Source: Acidimicrobiaceae bacterium (GTDB lineage Bacteria > Actinomycetota > Acidimicrobiia > Acidimicrobiales > UBA8592). Taken from it: DNA of 64,000 nucleotides. The position numbers were made by a program, and so were the translations under genes. Location: the NCBI GenBank assembly GCA_024641655.1, contig JAHECR010000006.1, positions 1 through 64,000 on the forward strand, in the 5' to 3' direction. Position 1 is the stretch's first letter; every line of letters starts with the position of its first letter. Below the pieces are notes generated by a model. The model ran no database searches, was not told the DNA's origin, and worked only from the letters and a program-made list of their open reading frames with translations. Positions 34,596 to 44,046 of the stretch are shown piece by piece.

Positions 34596-34652
34596 CCCGG
34601 GGACATGCACTACCCTGGCGCAGTCGCCAGACCAGCACAGGGGAGGACCACA

Positions 34653-34853
34653 GTGGGATACCGGGTAGTCGTGGATTTCGACAGCTGCGAGAGCAACGCG
34701 ATCTGCATGCAGGCCGCGCCCGAGGTGTTCGAAGTACGCGATGACGACTTCCTCTACGTCCTCGACGAGACGCCGAGCGAGAACCTGCGTGCCAAGGTCC
34801 TCGATGCGGTGCAGCGCTGCCCCAAGCAGGCAATCTCCATCGTCGAGGAGTGA
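34653..34853 (+). CDS. Small [3Fe-4S]/[4Fe-4S] ferredoxin, P450-partner type
   Basis: The 66-residue protein carries Cys in VDFDSCESNAICMQAAPEVF and RCPKQAISIVEE, the C-x5-C ... C-P pattern of single-cluster actinobacterial ferredoxins that feed electrons to cytochromes P450. The position usually holding the fourth Cys or His is Ala/Asn, as in [3Fe-4S] types. GTG 34653 is preceded by GGGGAGG at 7-base spacing; an upstream in-frame ATG at 34605 would add unrelated residues. The ferredoxin reductase gene follows 64 bases later. No P450 is in the window. Confidence 0.88.
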   Translation: MGYRVVVDFDSCESNAICMQAAPEVFEVRDDDFLYVLDETPSENLRAKVLDAVQRCPKQAISIVEE

Positions 34854-34917
34854 CGTCGCGCACCTTCGCAGCGCGGCGGTCACCGTGATCGTCCTCGAAC
34901 TCTGAGGCGGGAGCGCC

Positions 34918-36132
34918 ATGCAACGAATCGTGGTTGTCGGGGCGTCGCTCGCTGGGCTCCGCGCGGCCGAGATGCTCCGCCGTGAGGGCTACGGCGGCGA
35001 GCTCCACATCGTCGGCGAGGAGCCCCACCTGCCGTACGACCGGCCGCCGCTGTCGAAGCAGGTCCTCACCGGTGCCTGGGAGCGCGACCGGACCTTCCTC
35101 CTCGACAGCGACACTGAGCGTCTGCTCGGCGCAACCTGGCACCTCGATACGCGAGCGATCGGTCTCGACCTCGACGCGCGACAGGTCCGCCTCGAACGCG
35201 ACTCGACGCTCGAGTACGACGGGTTGATCATCGCGACCGGTGCCCGCCCTCGCCGACTGCCTGGCACCGAGGGCCTCGGGGGGGTGCACGCGCTGCGCAC
35301 CATCGACGACGCGACCGCGCTGCGAGCCGACATCGACGCAGGCGCCCGCGCCGCGGTCGTGGTCGGCGCCGGCTTCATCGGCGCCGAGGTCACGGCGTCG
35401 CTGCGGACGCTCGGTCTCGACGTCGCGATGGTCGAGGCGCTCCCCGCACCGTTCGAGCGGGTCCTCGGCGTCGAAATGGGTTCGGTGATCATCGACGCAC
35501 ATCGCGAGCAGGGGGTCGACGTCCGCGTCGGCGTCGGTGTCCAAGAGCTCATCGGCAGCGAGCGGGTGGAACAGGTCGTGCTCGCCGATGGCACGGTCCT
35601 TGCGGCGGACCTCGTGGTCGTCGGGGTGGGCGTGATCCCCAACACCGAGTGGCTCGAAGGCAGTGGCCTGACCCTCGACAACGGGGTGGTGTGCGACGAG
35701 ACCTGCCTTGCGGCGCCCGGTGTCGTCGCGGCCGGAGACGTCGCCCGCTGGCTCAACCGTCGCTTCGACGAAGTCATGCGCGTCGAGCACTGGGACAACG
35801 CCGTCGATCAGGGCGGTCACGCAGCGCGCCGCCTGCTCGCCGGCGACGACGCCGATCTCGACGAATTCGCCTACGAGCCGATCCCCTGGTTCTGGACCGA
35901 CCAATACGCCATGAAGATCCAGCTCGCCGGCCGCAGCGGACCCGGCCAACGCATCGAGGTCGTCTCGGGTTCGGTGGCGGAACGGAAGTTCGCCGCCATC
36001 TACGGTCGCGACGACCGCCTTGTCGCCGTGCTCGGCTTCAATCGCCCCCGCCAGGTCATGCAGTATCGCCAGCTCATTGCCGATGGCGCATCGTTCGACG
36101 ATGCGCTCACGTTCGCTGCCGGCAGCGCCTGA
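34918..36132 (+). CDS. FAD-dependent ferredoxin reductase
   Basis: The 404-residue flavoprotein has the N-terminal FAD site IVVVGASLAGLRAAEMLRRE, the P-Y-D-R-P-P-L-S-K signature of oxygenase-coupled ferredoxin reductases, the second Rossmann motif AVVVGAGFIGAEVTASLR for NAD(P)H, and the VVAAGDVARWLN motif. It should move electrons from NAD(P)H to the small ferredoxin encoded just upstream. ATG 34918 has GGCGGGAG before it. The terminal oxygenase is unknown and must be elsewhere. It is convergent with the aminopeptidase gene. Confidence 0.92.
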   Translation: MQRIVVVGASLAGLRAAEMLRREGYGGELHIVGEEPHLPYDRPPLSKQVLTGAWERDRTFLLDSDTERLLGATWHLDTRAIGLDLDARQVRLERDSTLEYDGLIIATGARPRRLPGTEGLGGVHALRTIDDATALRADIDAGARAAVVVGAGFIGAEVTASLRTLGLDVAMVEALPAPFERVLGVEMGSVIIDAHREQGVDVRVGVGVQELIGSERVEQVVLADGTVLAADLVVVGVGVIPNTEWLEGSGLTLDNGVVCDETCLAAPGVVAAGDVARWLNRRFDEVMRVEHWDNAVDQGGHAARRLLAGDDADLDEFAYEPIPWFWTDQYAMKIQLAGRSGPGQRIEVVSGSVAERKFAAIYGRDDRLVAVLGFNRPRQVMQYRQLIADGASFDDALTFAAGSA

Positions 36133-36139
36133 GGCCCGG

Positions 36140-38650
36140 TCAGCCCAGCTGGCTTCGCACCCGACGACGAACGCCGACGTTGACGTCCAACCGCTCGAGG
36201 TACTGCTGCAGGGTTTTGCCGGCCTGTGGTAGGGGGTGGTCGCCGAAGAACGTACGGATCTGCGCTGCGAGTGTCTCCTCGGCGAGTGCAGTGATGCCCG
36301 AGACCATGCGGGGCAACGCGTTCGAGGGAAGCCGGTCGTTCAGCTGGTCCCACGTGGCTACTACGTGGCGCCAGACCTGTTCCCCGGTGGCCCCGTTGGC
36401 CAGACCGTGCCCGAGTACGAACGCCGCGTCCTGGGTGCGTACCCGCCCGTCGTCGATCATCGCCAACAACGCGGACGTCTCCTCGACGCCGGGGAACTCG
36501 GCCAACGCAAACAGGTATCGGCGCTCGTCCTGGGGCGTCGGCGCCGACTCGTAGGCCACCACGTAGCGCTCGAAGTCTGCACGCCCGCCGTTCGTGGCGA
36601 CGATGTTCACCGCAGCGGCGAGCATCTCGGGATCCGCTTCGCGGTCGTCGAGCAGGGCCCGTGCAGCTGCGACCGCGTCGGGGTCGCCGAGCAGGCCCGT
36701 GATCTTGAACAGCGTGGCGCGGACCTGGGCGCCCATGGGGAGCACCTCGGCGCTCGAGTCGATGCGGGCGAGCGCAGCATTGGCGATGGCAATGGCGTGT
36801 TGCGCGAACGACCGCTTCGCGCCTGCGTCGAGGTGGTGATGCACGCCGTCGATCACCCCGGCAATGCGCCGCCACACCGCCAGGTCGGTCTCGTTGGTCG
36901 CGAGTCGCTCGATGATGTCGAGAACCTGCGAGAGCGGTGTTCGATCCGCGACGAAGGCGGCCCAGGCATCGTCGACGAGGCCATAGCGCTCTATCGCGGC
37001 CATGGCCGCGTGATTCGTGACCAGGGCCTCGTGCAGCGCGCCTTCATAGCGCACGCGATAGAAGCCGCTGCCTTCGGCATTGGCCACCACGAAGTCGTAC
37101 GAGCCGACCTCGACGGTGGTCTCGGCGCTGCTCAACAGCACCGACTGCCGCCTGACGTCGCCGCCGGTATGGATGCCCAGTACTAGCGGCACATCCCATT
37201 GCGCGTCGCTGTCGCTGTTGGTGAAACCGAACGGCTCCTGCCGCAGCGCGACATGGGTGGCGTCGACCCGGGCGACGGTGACGAGGGGGTGGCCTCCTTT
37301 GAAGATCCATCCGTCCATGACGCGACGGACGGGCTCGCCGCTCGTGGCTTCGATCGCGTCCCACAGATCATGGGTCTCGGTGTTCGCGTAGCTGTGGGTC
37401 AGCAGGTAGTGCCGGATGCCGGCGCGGAACTCGGGCTCGCCGAGATACTGCTCGAGCATGCGGACGACCGCGCCTCCCTTCTCGTAGGTGAGCACGTCAT
37501 ACATGGCTTCGGCGTCGGCCGGAGAGACGACTTCGAATTCGATCGGTCGGGTGTTCAGCAAGGCATCGATGTCGAAAGCGGCGCTACGCGCGAGTCCGAA
37601 ATTGGTCCACGGCTCCCAGTCGGGTCGGTACGCGGCACAGGCGTGGGTTTCGCAGAACGTCGCGAACGCCTCCTTCAACCAGATGCCGTTCCACCAGCCC
37701 ATGGTCACGAGGTTGCCGAACCACATGTGGGCGATCTCGTGGGCGATCACGTCGACGGCGCGCTGCTGTTCGGGTTGGGTGCTGCTGTCGGGGTCGATCA
37801 GGAGCAGGATCTCGCGAAAGGTCGCGCACCCTTGGTTCTCCATCGCGCCGAAGGCGAAGTCGGGAATGGCGACCAGGTCGAGTTTCTTGTCAGGGTAGGC
37901 GATGGCGAAGTAGTCGCTGAAGTGGCGCAGCGCGAACTCCCCGGCTGCCAGAGCGAAGGACGTGAGGTGACCCTTGCCGCGCGGGTGGACGATACGCAGC
38001 GCCACACCGTCGACGTCGACTACCGGCGTTGCCTCGAGGGGGCCCACCACGAACGCCAGTAGGTAGGTCGACATCACCATCGTGCGGCCGAACGTGACCC
38101 GCTCCAGGCCGTCGCCGAGCGGCACCCGCGAGGTCTCCGGTCCGCTCGACACCGCGAACAGGTCCTCGGGGATCACGAGCTCGACGTCGAAGGTGGCCTT
38201 GCGATCGGGCTCATCCCAACACGGGAACGCGCGGCGGGCGTTGGTCGACTCGAACTGGGTGGTCGCGATGGTGTGCCGGGCCCCGTCGCCGTCGGTGAAG
38301 GTGCTCCTGTAGAACCCCCGGAGCTTGTCGTTGAGGGTGCCGGTGAAGGTGATCGACACGTGGCATGCGCCGGTGGGAAGGTCGGCGTCGAGCTCGAGAA
38401 CGAGGCGCTCGCGCAGTTCGTCGAGCGAGAACGCGACCGCTAGGCTCGCGCCCTCGACGGTCACGGTCACCTCTTGGACCGCGAGCTCGGCAGCGTTGAG
38501 GATGACGCGCCGCGTCGGTTCGACCACGTCGACATCGATGTCCACCCGACCGGTGAAGCAGAACGACTCGAGGTCGGGCTGCAGGGCCAGCGAATAGTGA
38601 CGGGGAGCCACCGCCCTCGGCAGGCGGTGCTCGTTGATCGTGGCGGTCAC
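36140..38650 (-). CDS. pepN: M1 family aminopeptidase N
   Basis: This 836-residue zinc aminopeptidase removes N-terminal residues from peptides in the cytoplasm. It shows the exopeptidase motif G-A-M-E-N at 268-272, zinc site H-E-I-A-H at 304-308, and the third ligand Glu in WLKEAFATFCE at about 327. Residues 1-200 form the beta-saddle domain (PRHYSLALQPDLESFCFTGR) and the last 300 an ERAP1-like helical domain. I chose GTG 38650 because AGGAG lies 6 bases upstream; the frame is open to 38695. No signal peptide is seen. It is divergent from adenosine kinase. Confidence 0.93.
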   Translation of the reverse strand: MTATINEHRLPRAVAPRHYSLALQPDLESFCFTGRVDIDVDVVEPTRRVILNAAELAVQEVTVTVEGASLAVAFSLDELRERLVLELDADLPTGACHVSITFTGTLNDKLRGFYRSTFTDGDGARHTIATTQFESTNARRAFPCWDEPDRKATFDVELVIPEDLFAVSSGPETSRVPLGDGLERVTFGRTMVMSTYLLAFVVGPLEATPVVDVDGVALRIVHPRGKGHLTSFALAAGEFALRHFSDYFAIAYPDKKLDLVAIPDFAFGAMENQGCATFREILLLIDPDSSTQPEQQRAVDVIAHEIAHMWFGNLVTMGWWNGIWLKEAFATFCETHACAAYRPDWEPWTNFGLARSAAFDIDALLNTRPIEFEVVSPADAEAMYDVLTYEKGGAVVRMLEQYLGEPEFRAGIRHYLLTHSYANTETHDLWDAIEATSGEPVRRVMDGWIFKGGHPLVTVARVDATHVALRQEPFGFTNSDSDAQWDVPLVLGIHTGGDVRRQSVLLSSAETTVEVGSYDFVVANAEGSGFYRVRYEGALHEALVTNHAAMAAIERYGLVDDAWAAFVADRTPLSQVLDIIERLATNETDLAVWRRIAGVIDGVHHHLDAGAKRSFAQHAIAIANAALARIDSSAEVLPMGAQVRATLFKITGLLGDPDAVAAARALLDDREADPEMLAAAVNIVATNGGRADFERYVVAYESAPTPQDERRYLFALAEFPGVEETSALLAMIDDGRVRTQDAAFVLGHGLANGATGEQVWRHVVATWDQLNDRLPSNALPRMVSGITALAEETLAAQIRTFFGDHPLPQAGKTLQQYLERLDVNVGVRRRVRSQLG

Positions 38651-38813
38651 GGTCGCTCCTGATCGCTCGTTGTGGGGGTGGGCTGGATGGTACAACCCCG
38701 ACCGCCCGCTCCAGGACCGAAGCCCGGTGATCGGCCCCGACGGGGGAGCCGGTAGCGTGGCAGGCCGTGGCGGGCGCTTCCCGTTCGAATCAGCTCACGA
38801 ACGGAGGACCTCC

Positions 38814-39803
38814 ATGACCCACCACCGGTACGACGTCGTCGGCATCGGCAATGCCATCGTCGATGTGATCAGCCAAGAGCGTGAGGACTTCCTCGACCGG
38901 TTCGAGCTGGTCAAGGGATCGATGACGCTGATCGATGCCGAACGTGCCATCGAGCTGTATGGCGCGATGAACCCGGCCATCGAGTTGTCCGGTGGTTCTG
39001 CCGCGAACACCGTGGCCGGGCTGGCCTCCTTCGGTGGGAAAGCGGCCTACATCGGGAAGGTCCGCAACGATCAACTCGGCGACGTGTTCGCGCACGATGT
39101 GCGGGCCGTGGGCGTCCACTACGACGTGGCTCCCGGCACGGAGGGCTTGCCGACGGCGCGCTCGCTCATCGTGGTGACGCCCGACGCGGCGCGCACGATG
39201 AACACCTTCCTCGGCATCAGCGCCATCTTGGACCCCGTCGATGTCGACGTCGATCTCGTCGCCGCGGCCGACGTCTTGTACTGCGAGGGCTACATCTGGG
39301 ACATGGAGGTCTCCAAGCGGGCGATCCGCAAGGCGGTGGAGGCATCGAAGGGCGCGGGCAGGAAGGTCTCGTTCACCTTGTCGGACACGTTCTGCGTCGA
39401 GCGGCACCACAGCGAATGGCTCGAGCTCGTCGATGGTCCGATCGACGTGTTGTTCGGCAACGAACACGAGCTCGAGACGCTCTATGGCTGCGACCTCGAA
39501 GCTGCGCTCGACATGCTCCAGGGACGGGTGGAGGTGGGCTGCATCACCCGCGGCGCCCTGGGCTCGATTCTCGTCACCCCCGACGACCGCATCGAGGTTG
39601 CCCCAGCGCCCGTCGATCAAGTTGTCGACACCACTGGCGCCGGTGATCTCTACGCGTCGGGATTCCTGTTCGGGTACACCCGCGGTCTCGACCTGCCCAC
39701 TTGTGGGGCGCTCGCGTCCCTCGCGGCATCAGAGGCGATCAGCCACGTCGGCGCGCGCCCGCAGGTGTCGCTCGCCGAAGTCGCTGCGGACCTGCTCGGC
39801 TGA
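38814..39803 (+). CDS. Adenosine kinase (PfkB family)
   Basis: The 329-residue kinase phosphorylates adenosine or a related nucleoside to the monophosphate. It has the N-terminal VGIGNAIVDVISQ strand, the substrate motif LSGGSAANTVAGLASFGGKA, and the catalytic anion-hole motif VVDTTGAGDLYASGFLFG. The overall look matches the alphaproteobacterial/actinobacterial adenosine kinase group rather than sugar kinases. ATG 38814 has GGAGG at 6-7 base spacing. The neighbourhood (upp, 5'-nucleotidase-like, psuG, add) supports a nucleoside role. A hairpin follows the stop. Confidence 0.88.
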   Translation: MTHHRYDVVGIGNAIVDVISQEREDFLDRFELVKGSMTLIDAERAIELYGAMNPAIELSGGSAANTVAGLASFGGKAAYIGKVRNDQLGDVFAHDVRAVGVHYDVAPGTEGLPTARSLIVVTPDAARTMNTFLGISAILDPVDVDVDLVAAADVLYCEGYIWDMEVSKRAIRKAVEASKGAGRKVSFTLSDTFCVERHHSEWLELVDGPIDVLFGNEHELETLYGCDLEAALDMLQGRVEVGCITRGALGSILVTPDDRIEVAPAPVDQVVDTTGAGDLYASGFLFGYTRGLDLPTCGALASLAASEAISHVGARPQVSLAEVAADLLG

Positions 39804-39809
39804 CTCCCG

Positions 39810-39828
39810 CCGGCCCTGCGGGGGCCGG
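39810..39828 (+). terminator. Hairpin after the adenosine kinase gene
   Basis: CCGGCCC (39810-39816) and GGGCCGG (39822-39828) pair around TGCGG, six bases after the TGA. It is GC-rich with no U-tract. Confidence 0.5.
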
Positions 39829-39885
39829 TCGAGTTCTGTGGCGGGTGCATGGTGTGCAGAGGTGGGGGTCGGGCACCGTCGGGTG

Positions 39886-40512
39886 CTAGGCGAGACCGAA
39901 CTGGCGATCGCCGGCATCGCCGAGACCGGGCACGATGAACGCGACATCGTTGAGGCCCCGGTCGACCGCAGCGGTGAAGATCGTGAGATCGCGTCCGAGG
40001 GCTTCGGTCGCGGCGACACCCTCGGGAGCGGCGAGCACGCACACGACGGTGATGTGCCCCACGTTCGCCTGCTCGAGCAGGGCGCACGTGTGCGCCAGCG
40101 ACCCACCGGTCGCCAACATCGGATCGATCACCAGCGCGCGCCGGCCACCGAGATCATCGGGAATCGTGTTGAGATAGGCGTCGGGTAGCAGGGTCTGCTC
40201 GTTTCGTCGCGCTCCCACGAAGGCAACGCGAGCGTTCGGGAGCAGCTCGAGGGCTGCGTCGAGCATTCCGAGACCGGCCCGCAGGATCGGCACGATGATC
40301 GGTGGGTCGGCGATCTGAACACCATGCGCCGGCCCCATCGGCGTGTCGATGTCGACCGCGACAGCGGCCTGGTCGCGCAGTGCTTCATAGAGCAGGAACC
40401 GCGACAACTCCTGGAGGTTGCGGCGGAACTCGGCCCGTTTCGTGGTCCGGTCGCGCAGGCAGGTGAGCCGCTCGGCTACGACGGGATGATCGACGACGGT
40501 GATCGGCACCAC
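39886..40512 (-). CDS. upp: Uracil phosphoribosyltransferase
   Basis: This enzyme joins uracil and PRPP to give UMP. From GTG 40512 it is 208 residues, the standard length. The PRPP loop reads ALVIDPMLATGGSLAHTC and the uracil site is IVPGLGDAGDRQFG near the C-terminus; PIIVPILRAGLGMLDAAL is the conserved mid region. GTG 40509 is equally possible. The frame extends to 40620 but the added segment overlaps the divergent 5'-nucleotidase gene and has no homologue that I know. It probably shares a divergent promoter with that gene. Confidence 0.93.
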   Translation of the reverse strand: MVPITVVDHPVVAERLTCLRDRTTKRAEFRRNLQELSRFLLYEALRDQAAVAVDIDTPMGPAHGVQIADPPIIVPILRAGLGMLDAALELLPNARVAFVGARRNEQTLLPDAYLNTIPDDLGGRRALVIDPMLATGGSLAHTCALLEQANVGHITVVCVLAAPEGVAATEALGRDLTIFTAAVDRGLNDVAFIVPGLGDAGDRQFGLA

Positions 40513-40547
40513 CCCAGCATGCCCCAAACGGCGGTACCCGGCAGCCA

Positions 40548-41264
40548 ATGGGTGCTCGGCTATCGTCCCGCAGTGCCGGCACAGGATGCGCACGAGGAGG
40601 CCAGGCAATCGACCGACCATTCGTTCTCGGAGTCGATCTCGATGGCGTGTGCGGTGACCACAATCTGATCTTTCGTCAGATCGTTGCCGCTGAGCGGGGC
40701 GTCGAGCCCGAGTCGCTCCCGCTCGAGCGCAGCTGGGGATTCGCCGAGTGGGACCTCACCAGTGACGACTTCGATCGTCTCCACGAAAAGGCCGTCGTCG
40801 AGTACCGCATGTTCCGCGACATGGCCGTCATCGACGGCGCGGCGGAGACCCTTTGGCGACTCTCCGACGAGGGCGTGTGGATTCGCATCATCAGTCACCG
40901 GCTCTACGTGAACTGGGGGCACGCGATTGCCGCCGGCGACACTGCTGCGTGGCTGGACCGGGCGAAGATTCCCTACCGTGACCTGTGTTTCATCGGCGCC
41001 AAGGGTGCAATCGACGCCGACCTGTACGTCGACGACGGCCCGCACAACATCGAGGCCTTCCAGGCCGACGGGCGCGATGTCGTGATCTTCGACCAGCCTT
41101 ACAATCGCGGGATGTCGGGCAAGCGAGCAAGGGACTGGAGCGAAGTCGAGAACTATGCGCTCGATGCGTTGGCCCGCTTTCGGGGGGTCGCCCAGCCGCA
41201 GCTCCCCGGGGTCGACGCCGGCGCCGACCGTCTCGACCGACGCAAGGGTGCTGCGGGCGCCTGA
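40548..41264 (+). CDS. HAD-fold 5'(3')-deoxyribonucleotidase-like protein
   Basis: The protein (238 residues from ATG 40548) has the D-x-D-G HAD nucleophile motif FVLGVDLDGVCGDHNLIFRQ, later ISHRLYVNWGHAIAAGDTAA and the acidic motif DLYVDDGPHNIEAF, as in the NT5C nucleotidase family. It should dephosphorylate a nucleoside monophosphate. The start is odd: a strong GAGGAGG (40594-40600) sits 7 bases before an ATC at 40608, and no ATG, GTG or TTG lies between ATG 40548 and the conserved core. Either ATG 40548 is used or translation begins at ATC. It is divergent from upp. Confidence 0.8.
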   Translation: MGARLSSRSAGTGCARGGQAIDRPFVLGVDLDGVCGDHNLIFRQIVAAERGVEPESLPLERSWGFAEWDLTSDDFDRLHEKAVVEYRMFRDMAVIDGAAETLWRLSDEGVWIRIISHRLYVNWGHAIAAGDTAAWLDRAKIPYRDLCFIGAKGAIDADLYVDDGPHNIEAFQADGRDVVIFDQPYNRGMSGKRARDWSEVENYALDALARFRGVAQPQLPGVDAGADRLDRRKGAAGA

Positions 41265-41279
41265 TCAGTTGGCCGCGCT

Positions 41280-42194
41280 TCAGCCGACAGCGGCGAGCGC
41301 GACGGCGATGGCCGCCCCGACGGACGCGTTGTGTTCGGCAAGGGCGAGATTCGCCGGGATGCTCTGTCCGTCGGTCGCTGCCGAGATGTGATCGAGGATG
41401 AACGGCGTCACTGCCGGACCGGTGGCCCCGGCCGCTCTGGCCTCGCGGTGCGCCTCGTCGATCGCCGCCCGGACGAGGGCGTCGTCGAGCGCATCGGCTT
41501 CGGGGAGCGGGGGTGTCACCAGCACCCCCTGCGGGCGTCCCAGCGCGCGTGAAGCCCGCATCGCCCGCGCCACGGTCGCCGCGTCATCGACACGACGTAC
41601 GGGAAGGCCGCTGGTGCGGAGGTAGAAGGCGGGGAACTCGTCGGTGTGCCATCCGAGCACCGGCACACCGAGGGTTTCGAGCAGCTCCAGCGTCCGGGCG
41701 AGATCGAGAAAGGCCTTTGCCCCGGCGCTCACGCACACGACGGGATGCGCTGCGAGCGCCGGCAGGTCGGCCGACACATCGCCGGTCGCCTCGGCTCCCC
41801 GGTGTACGCCACCGATACCGCCGGTTGCGAAGACCTCGACGCCTCCTGCATGGGCGATGGCCAGGGAAGCCGAAACGGTCGTCACCCCGACCGGGAGTCG
41901 TTCGGCAACCGCAAGCGGCAGATCGCGCGAGGCCGTCTTGGCGGTGCAGGTGAGGATGCTCTGGTACTCGTGCTCGTCGAGGCCCAGACGCGGCGTCCCG
42001 TCGACGATCGCGGTGACCGCTGGGATCGCACCCCCAGAACGCACTGCGGCAAGGCAGCGCCAGAGTGCCTCGGCGTTCGCTGGGCTGGGGAGCCCGAGGT
42101 TGGAGAAGACCGTCGATTCGAGCGCCACGACGGGCGTGCCAGTCGCGAGCGCGTCGGCGACCTCGGTCGAGGGAATGACCATCGGGTCGGTCAT
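41280..42194 (-). CDS. psuG: Pseudouridine-5'-phosphate glycosidase
   Basis: PsuG cleaves pseudouridine 5'-phosphate to uracil and ribose 5-phosphate. The 304-residue protein shows the family motifs VVALESTVFSNLGLP, ATGGIGGVHRGAEATGDVSA, VVCVSAGAKAFLDLARTLE and PANLALAEHNASVGAAIAVA. ATG 42194 overlaps the stop of the HAD gene (ATGA). No psuK-type kinase is immediately adjacent; the PfkB gene at 38814 looks like adenosine kinase. The uracil released could be used by the nearby Upp. It is convergent with the 5'-nucleotidase gene. Confidence 0.93.
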   Translation of the reverse strand: MTDPMVIPSTEVADALATGTPVVALESTVFSNLGLPSPANAEALWRCLAAVRSGGAIPAVTAIVDGTPRLGLDEHEYQSILTCTAKTASRDLPLAVAERLPVGVTTVSASLAIAHAGGVEVFATGGIGGVHRGAEATGDVSADLPALAAHPVVCVSAGAKAFLDLARTLELLETLGVPVLGWHTDEFPAFYLRTSGLPVRRVDDAATVARAMRASRALGRPQGVLVTPPLPEADALDDALVRAAIDEAHREARAAGATGPAVTPFILDHISAATDGQSIPANLALAEHNASVGAAIAVALAAVG

Positions 42195-42892
42195 GACCAC
42201 TGCGACAGCATGCGGGGCAGTTCGGTGATGTTGTCGAGTGTCTCGTAGCCGTGGGTTTCTGGCGTCCCGTGGTGGTCGAGCTCGTACTGCCAGGTGCTCC
42301 CGGCAGGAATGTGGATGGCCCGGCCACCGATCTCGAGCACTGGCAACACGTCACTGCGCACGCTGTTGCCCACCATGACGAACTGCTGCGCGTCGACGTC
42401 GTGGCGTTGCAGCACGCGGCGGTACGAGCTCGCGTCCTTCTCGGAGACGACCTCGACGCCGTCGACGAGATCGGCGAGCCCTGACTGCGCCACTTTCGCT
42501 TCCTGGTGCAGGAGGTCGCCCTTGGTGATGATCACGAGCTGGTACTCGTCGCGTAGCGCATCGACGGTGTCTCGGACCCCGGGGAGAAGCGCGACAGGAT
42601 GATGCATCATCTCCTTGCCCCATTCGACGATGCGGTGGACGTCGTCGGCATGAACGGCGCCGTCGGTGAGTTGGATCGCGGTCTCGATCATCGACAAGGT
42701 GAACGACTTCACCCCGTAGCCGAACACCTCGAGGTTGCGCTGTTCGACGGCGAGCAGATGTTCCTGGATGTCCCGCGACGGGTCATAGCGCGCGATCAGC
42801 GCCCTGAACCGATCCTCCACATCGACGAAGTGCACCTCCGACTCCCAAAGAGTGTCGTCGGCGTCCAACCCGATCGTGCTGATCGTGGTCAT
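42191..42892 (-). CDS. HAD family hydrolase
   Basis: The 233-residue protein has HAD motif I in [17 protein letters not shown] (D-x-D), motif II in [19 protein letters not shown], and motifs III and IV in [14 protein letters not shown] and [21 protein letters not shown] 42892 overlaps the adenosine deaminase stop and its own TGA overlaps psuG, so add-HAD-psuG form a coupled operon. A nucleotide or sugar phosphatase acting in nucleoside breakdown is likely, but the substrate is not evident. Confidence 0.9.
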   Translation of the reverse strand: MTTISTIGLDADDTLWESEVHFVDVEDRFRALIARYDPSRDIQEHLLAVEQRNLEVFGYGVKSFTLSMIETAIQLTDGAVHADDVHRIVEWGKEMMHHPVALLPGVRDTVDALRDEYQLVIITKGDLLHQEAKVAQSGLADLVDGVEVVSEKDASSYRRVLQRHDVDAQQFVMVGNSVRSDVLPVLEIGGRAIHIPAGSTWQYELDHHGTPETHGYETLDNITELPRMLSQWS

Positions 42893-43971
42893 GGCGTGGC
42901 GGCGGCGATGCGCTGCGCGTACCAGGGCTTGATGATGTTCTCGATGATCTCGAGGCGTTCGTCGAACGCGATGAACGCGCTCTTCATCGCGTTGATCGTG
43001 AGCAGACGGATCTCGGTCCAGTCCCAATCGAAGGCCTCGCAGCACAGCGCGATCTCCCGGCTGAGCGAAGTCTGCGACATGAGCCGATTGTCGGTGTTGA
43101 CCGTGACGCGGAACCGGAGGTCGGCGAGCGCTCCGATCGGGTGTTCGGCGATGGAGGGAGCGGCGCCGGTGTGCACGTTGGAGCTCGGGCACACCTCGAG
43201 GGGAATGCGGCGGTCGCGTATGTACGCCGCGAGCAGTCCTAGCTCGACGGTGCCATCAGGCGCCGTCGAGATGTCATCGACGATGCGGACGCCGTGCCCC
43301 AGTCGTTCGGCGCCGCAGTACTGGATCGCTTCCCAGATCGAGGGGGGCCCGTAGGCCTCGCCGGCGTGGATGGTGAAGTGAAAGTTCTGACGCTGGATGT
43401 ACTGGAACGCGTCGAGATGGCGTGTGGGCGGGTTCCCGGCCTCGGCCCCGGCGATGTCGAAGCCCACCACGCCGCGATAGCGATGCCGGACGGCCAGCTC
43501 GGCAACCTCGAGGCTCCGCGCCGCCGTGCGCATCGCGGTGAGGAGCGCTCCGATTCGTATGCCGCGCCCGCGGCTGCCTTCGTCGAAGCCGGCCACGATC
43601 GCCTCGACGACCTCGTCGAGCGAGAGCCCACGTTCGACCGACAACTCTGGCGCGAAACGCACCTCGGCGTAGACGACACCATCAGCGGCAAGGTCCTCGG
43701 CGCACTCGCGGGCCACCCGGTGCAACGCGTCTGCGGTCTGCATCACCCCGACGGTGTGGGCGAACGTCTCCAGATACAGCTCCAGATCGAGCCGGTTTGC
43801 GCCCCGTGCCATCCACGCGGCGAGTTCGTCGGGGTCGGTCGTGGGGAGGCCGTCGTAGCCCGTTTCCTCTGCCAGCTCGATGATGGTGGTCGGCCGCAAT
43901 CCGCCATCGAGGTGGTCGTGGAGCAACACCTTGGGGGCTTCGCGGATCTCGTCGATCGTGGGCACGCTCAT
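42889..43971 (-). CDS. add: Adenosine deaminase
   Basis: The enzyme deaminates (deoxy)adenosine to (deoxy)inosine using zinc. The 360-residue protein has the metal and substrate motif [20 protein letters not shown], the T-I-H-A-G-E motif ([16 protein letters not shown]), [22 protein letters not shown], and the catalytic Asp pair in [16 protein letters not shown]. The length is typical. It starts the add-HAD-psuG operon. Confidence 0.94.
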   Translation of the reverse strand: MSVPTIDEIREAPKVLLHDHLDGGLRPTTIIELAEETGYDGLPTTDPDELAAWMARGANRLDLELYLETFAHTVGVMQTADALHRVARECAEDLAADGVVYAEVRFAPELSVERGLSLDEVVEAIVAGFDEGSRGRGIRIGALLTAMRTAARSLEVAELAVRHRYRGVVGFDIAGAEAGNPPTRHLDAFQYIQRQNFHFTIHAGEAYGPPSIWEAIQYCGAERLGHGVRIVDDISTAPDGTVELGLLAAYIRDRRIPLEVCPSSNVHTGAAPSIAEHPIGALADLRFRVTVNTDNRLMSQTSLSREIALCCEAFDWDWTEIRLLTINAMKSAFIAFDERLEIIENIIKPWYAQRIAAATP

Positions 43972-44046
43972 GGCGGAATGCTAGTGCCCTGACCGGCAAC
44001 CTTCGGTGGGGTGGCGGCGCCTCGGTGAAGCTGACCCGTGCGTTGC

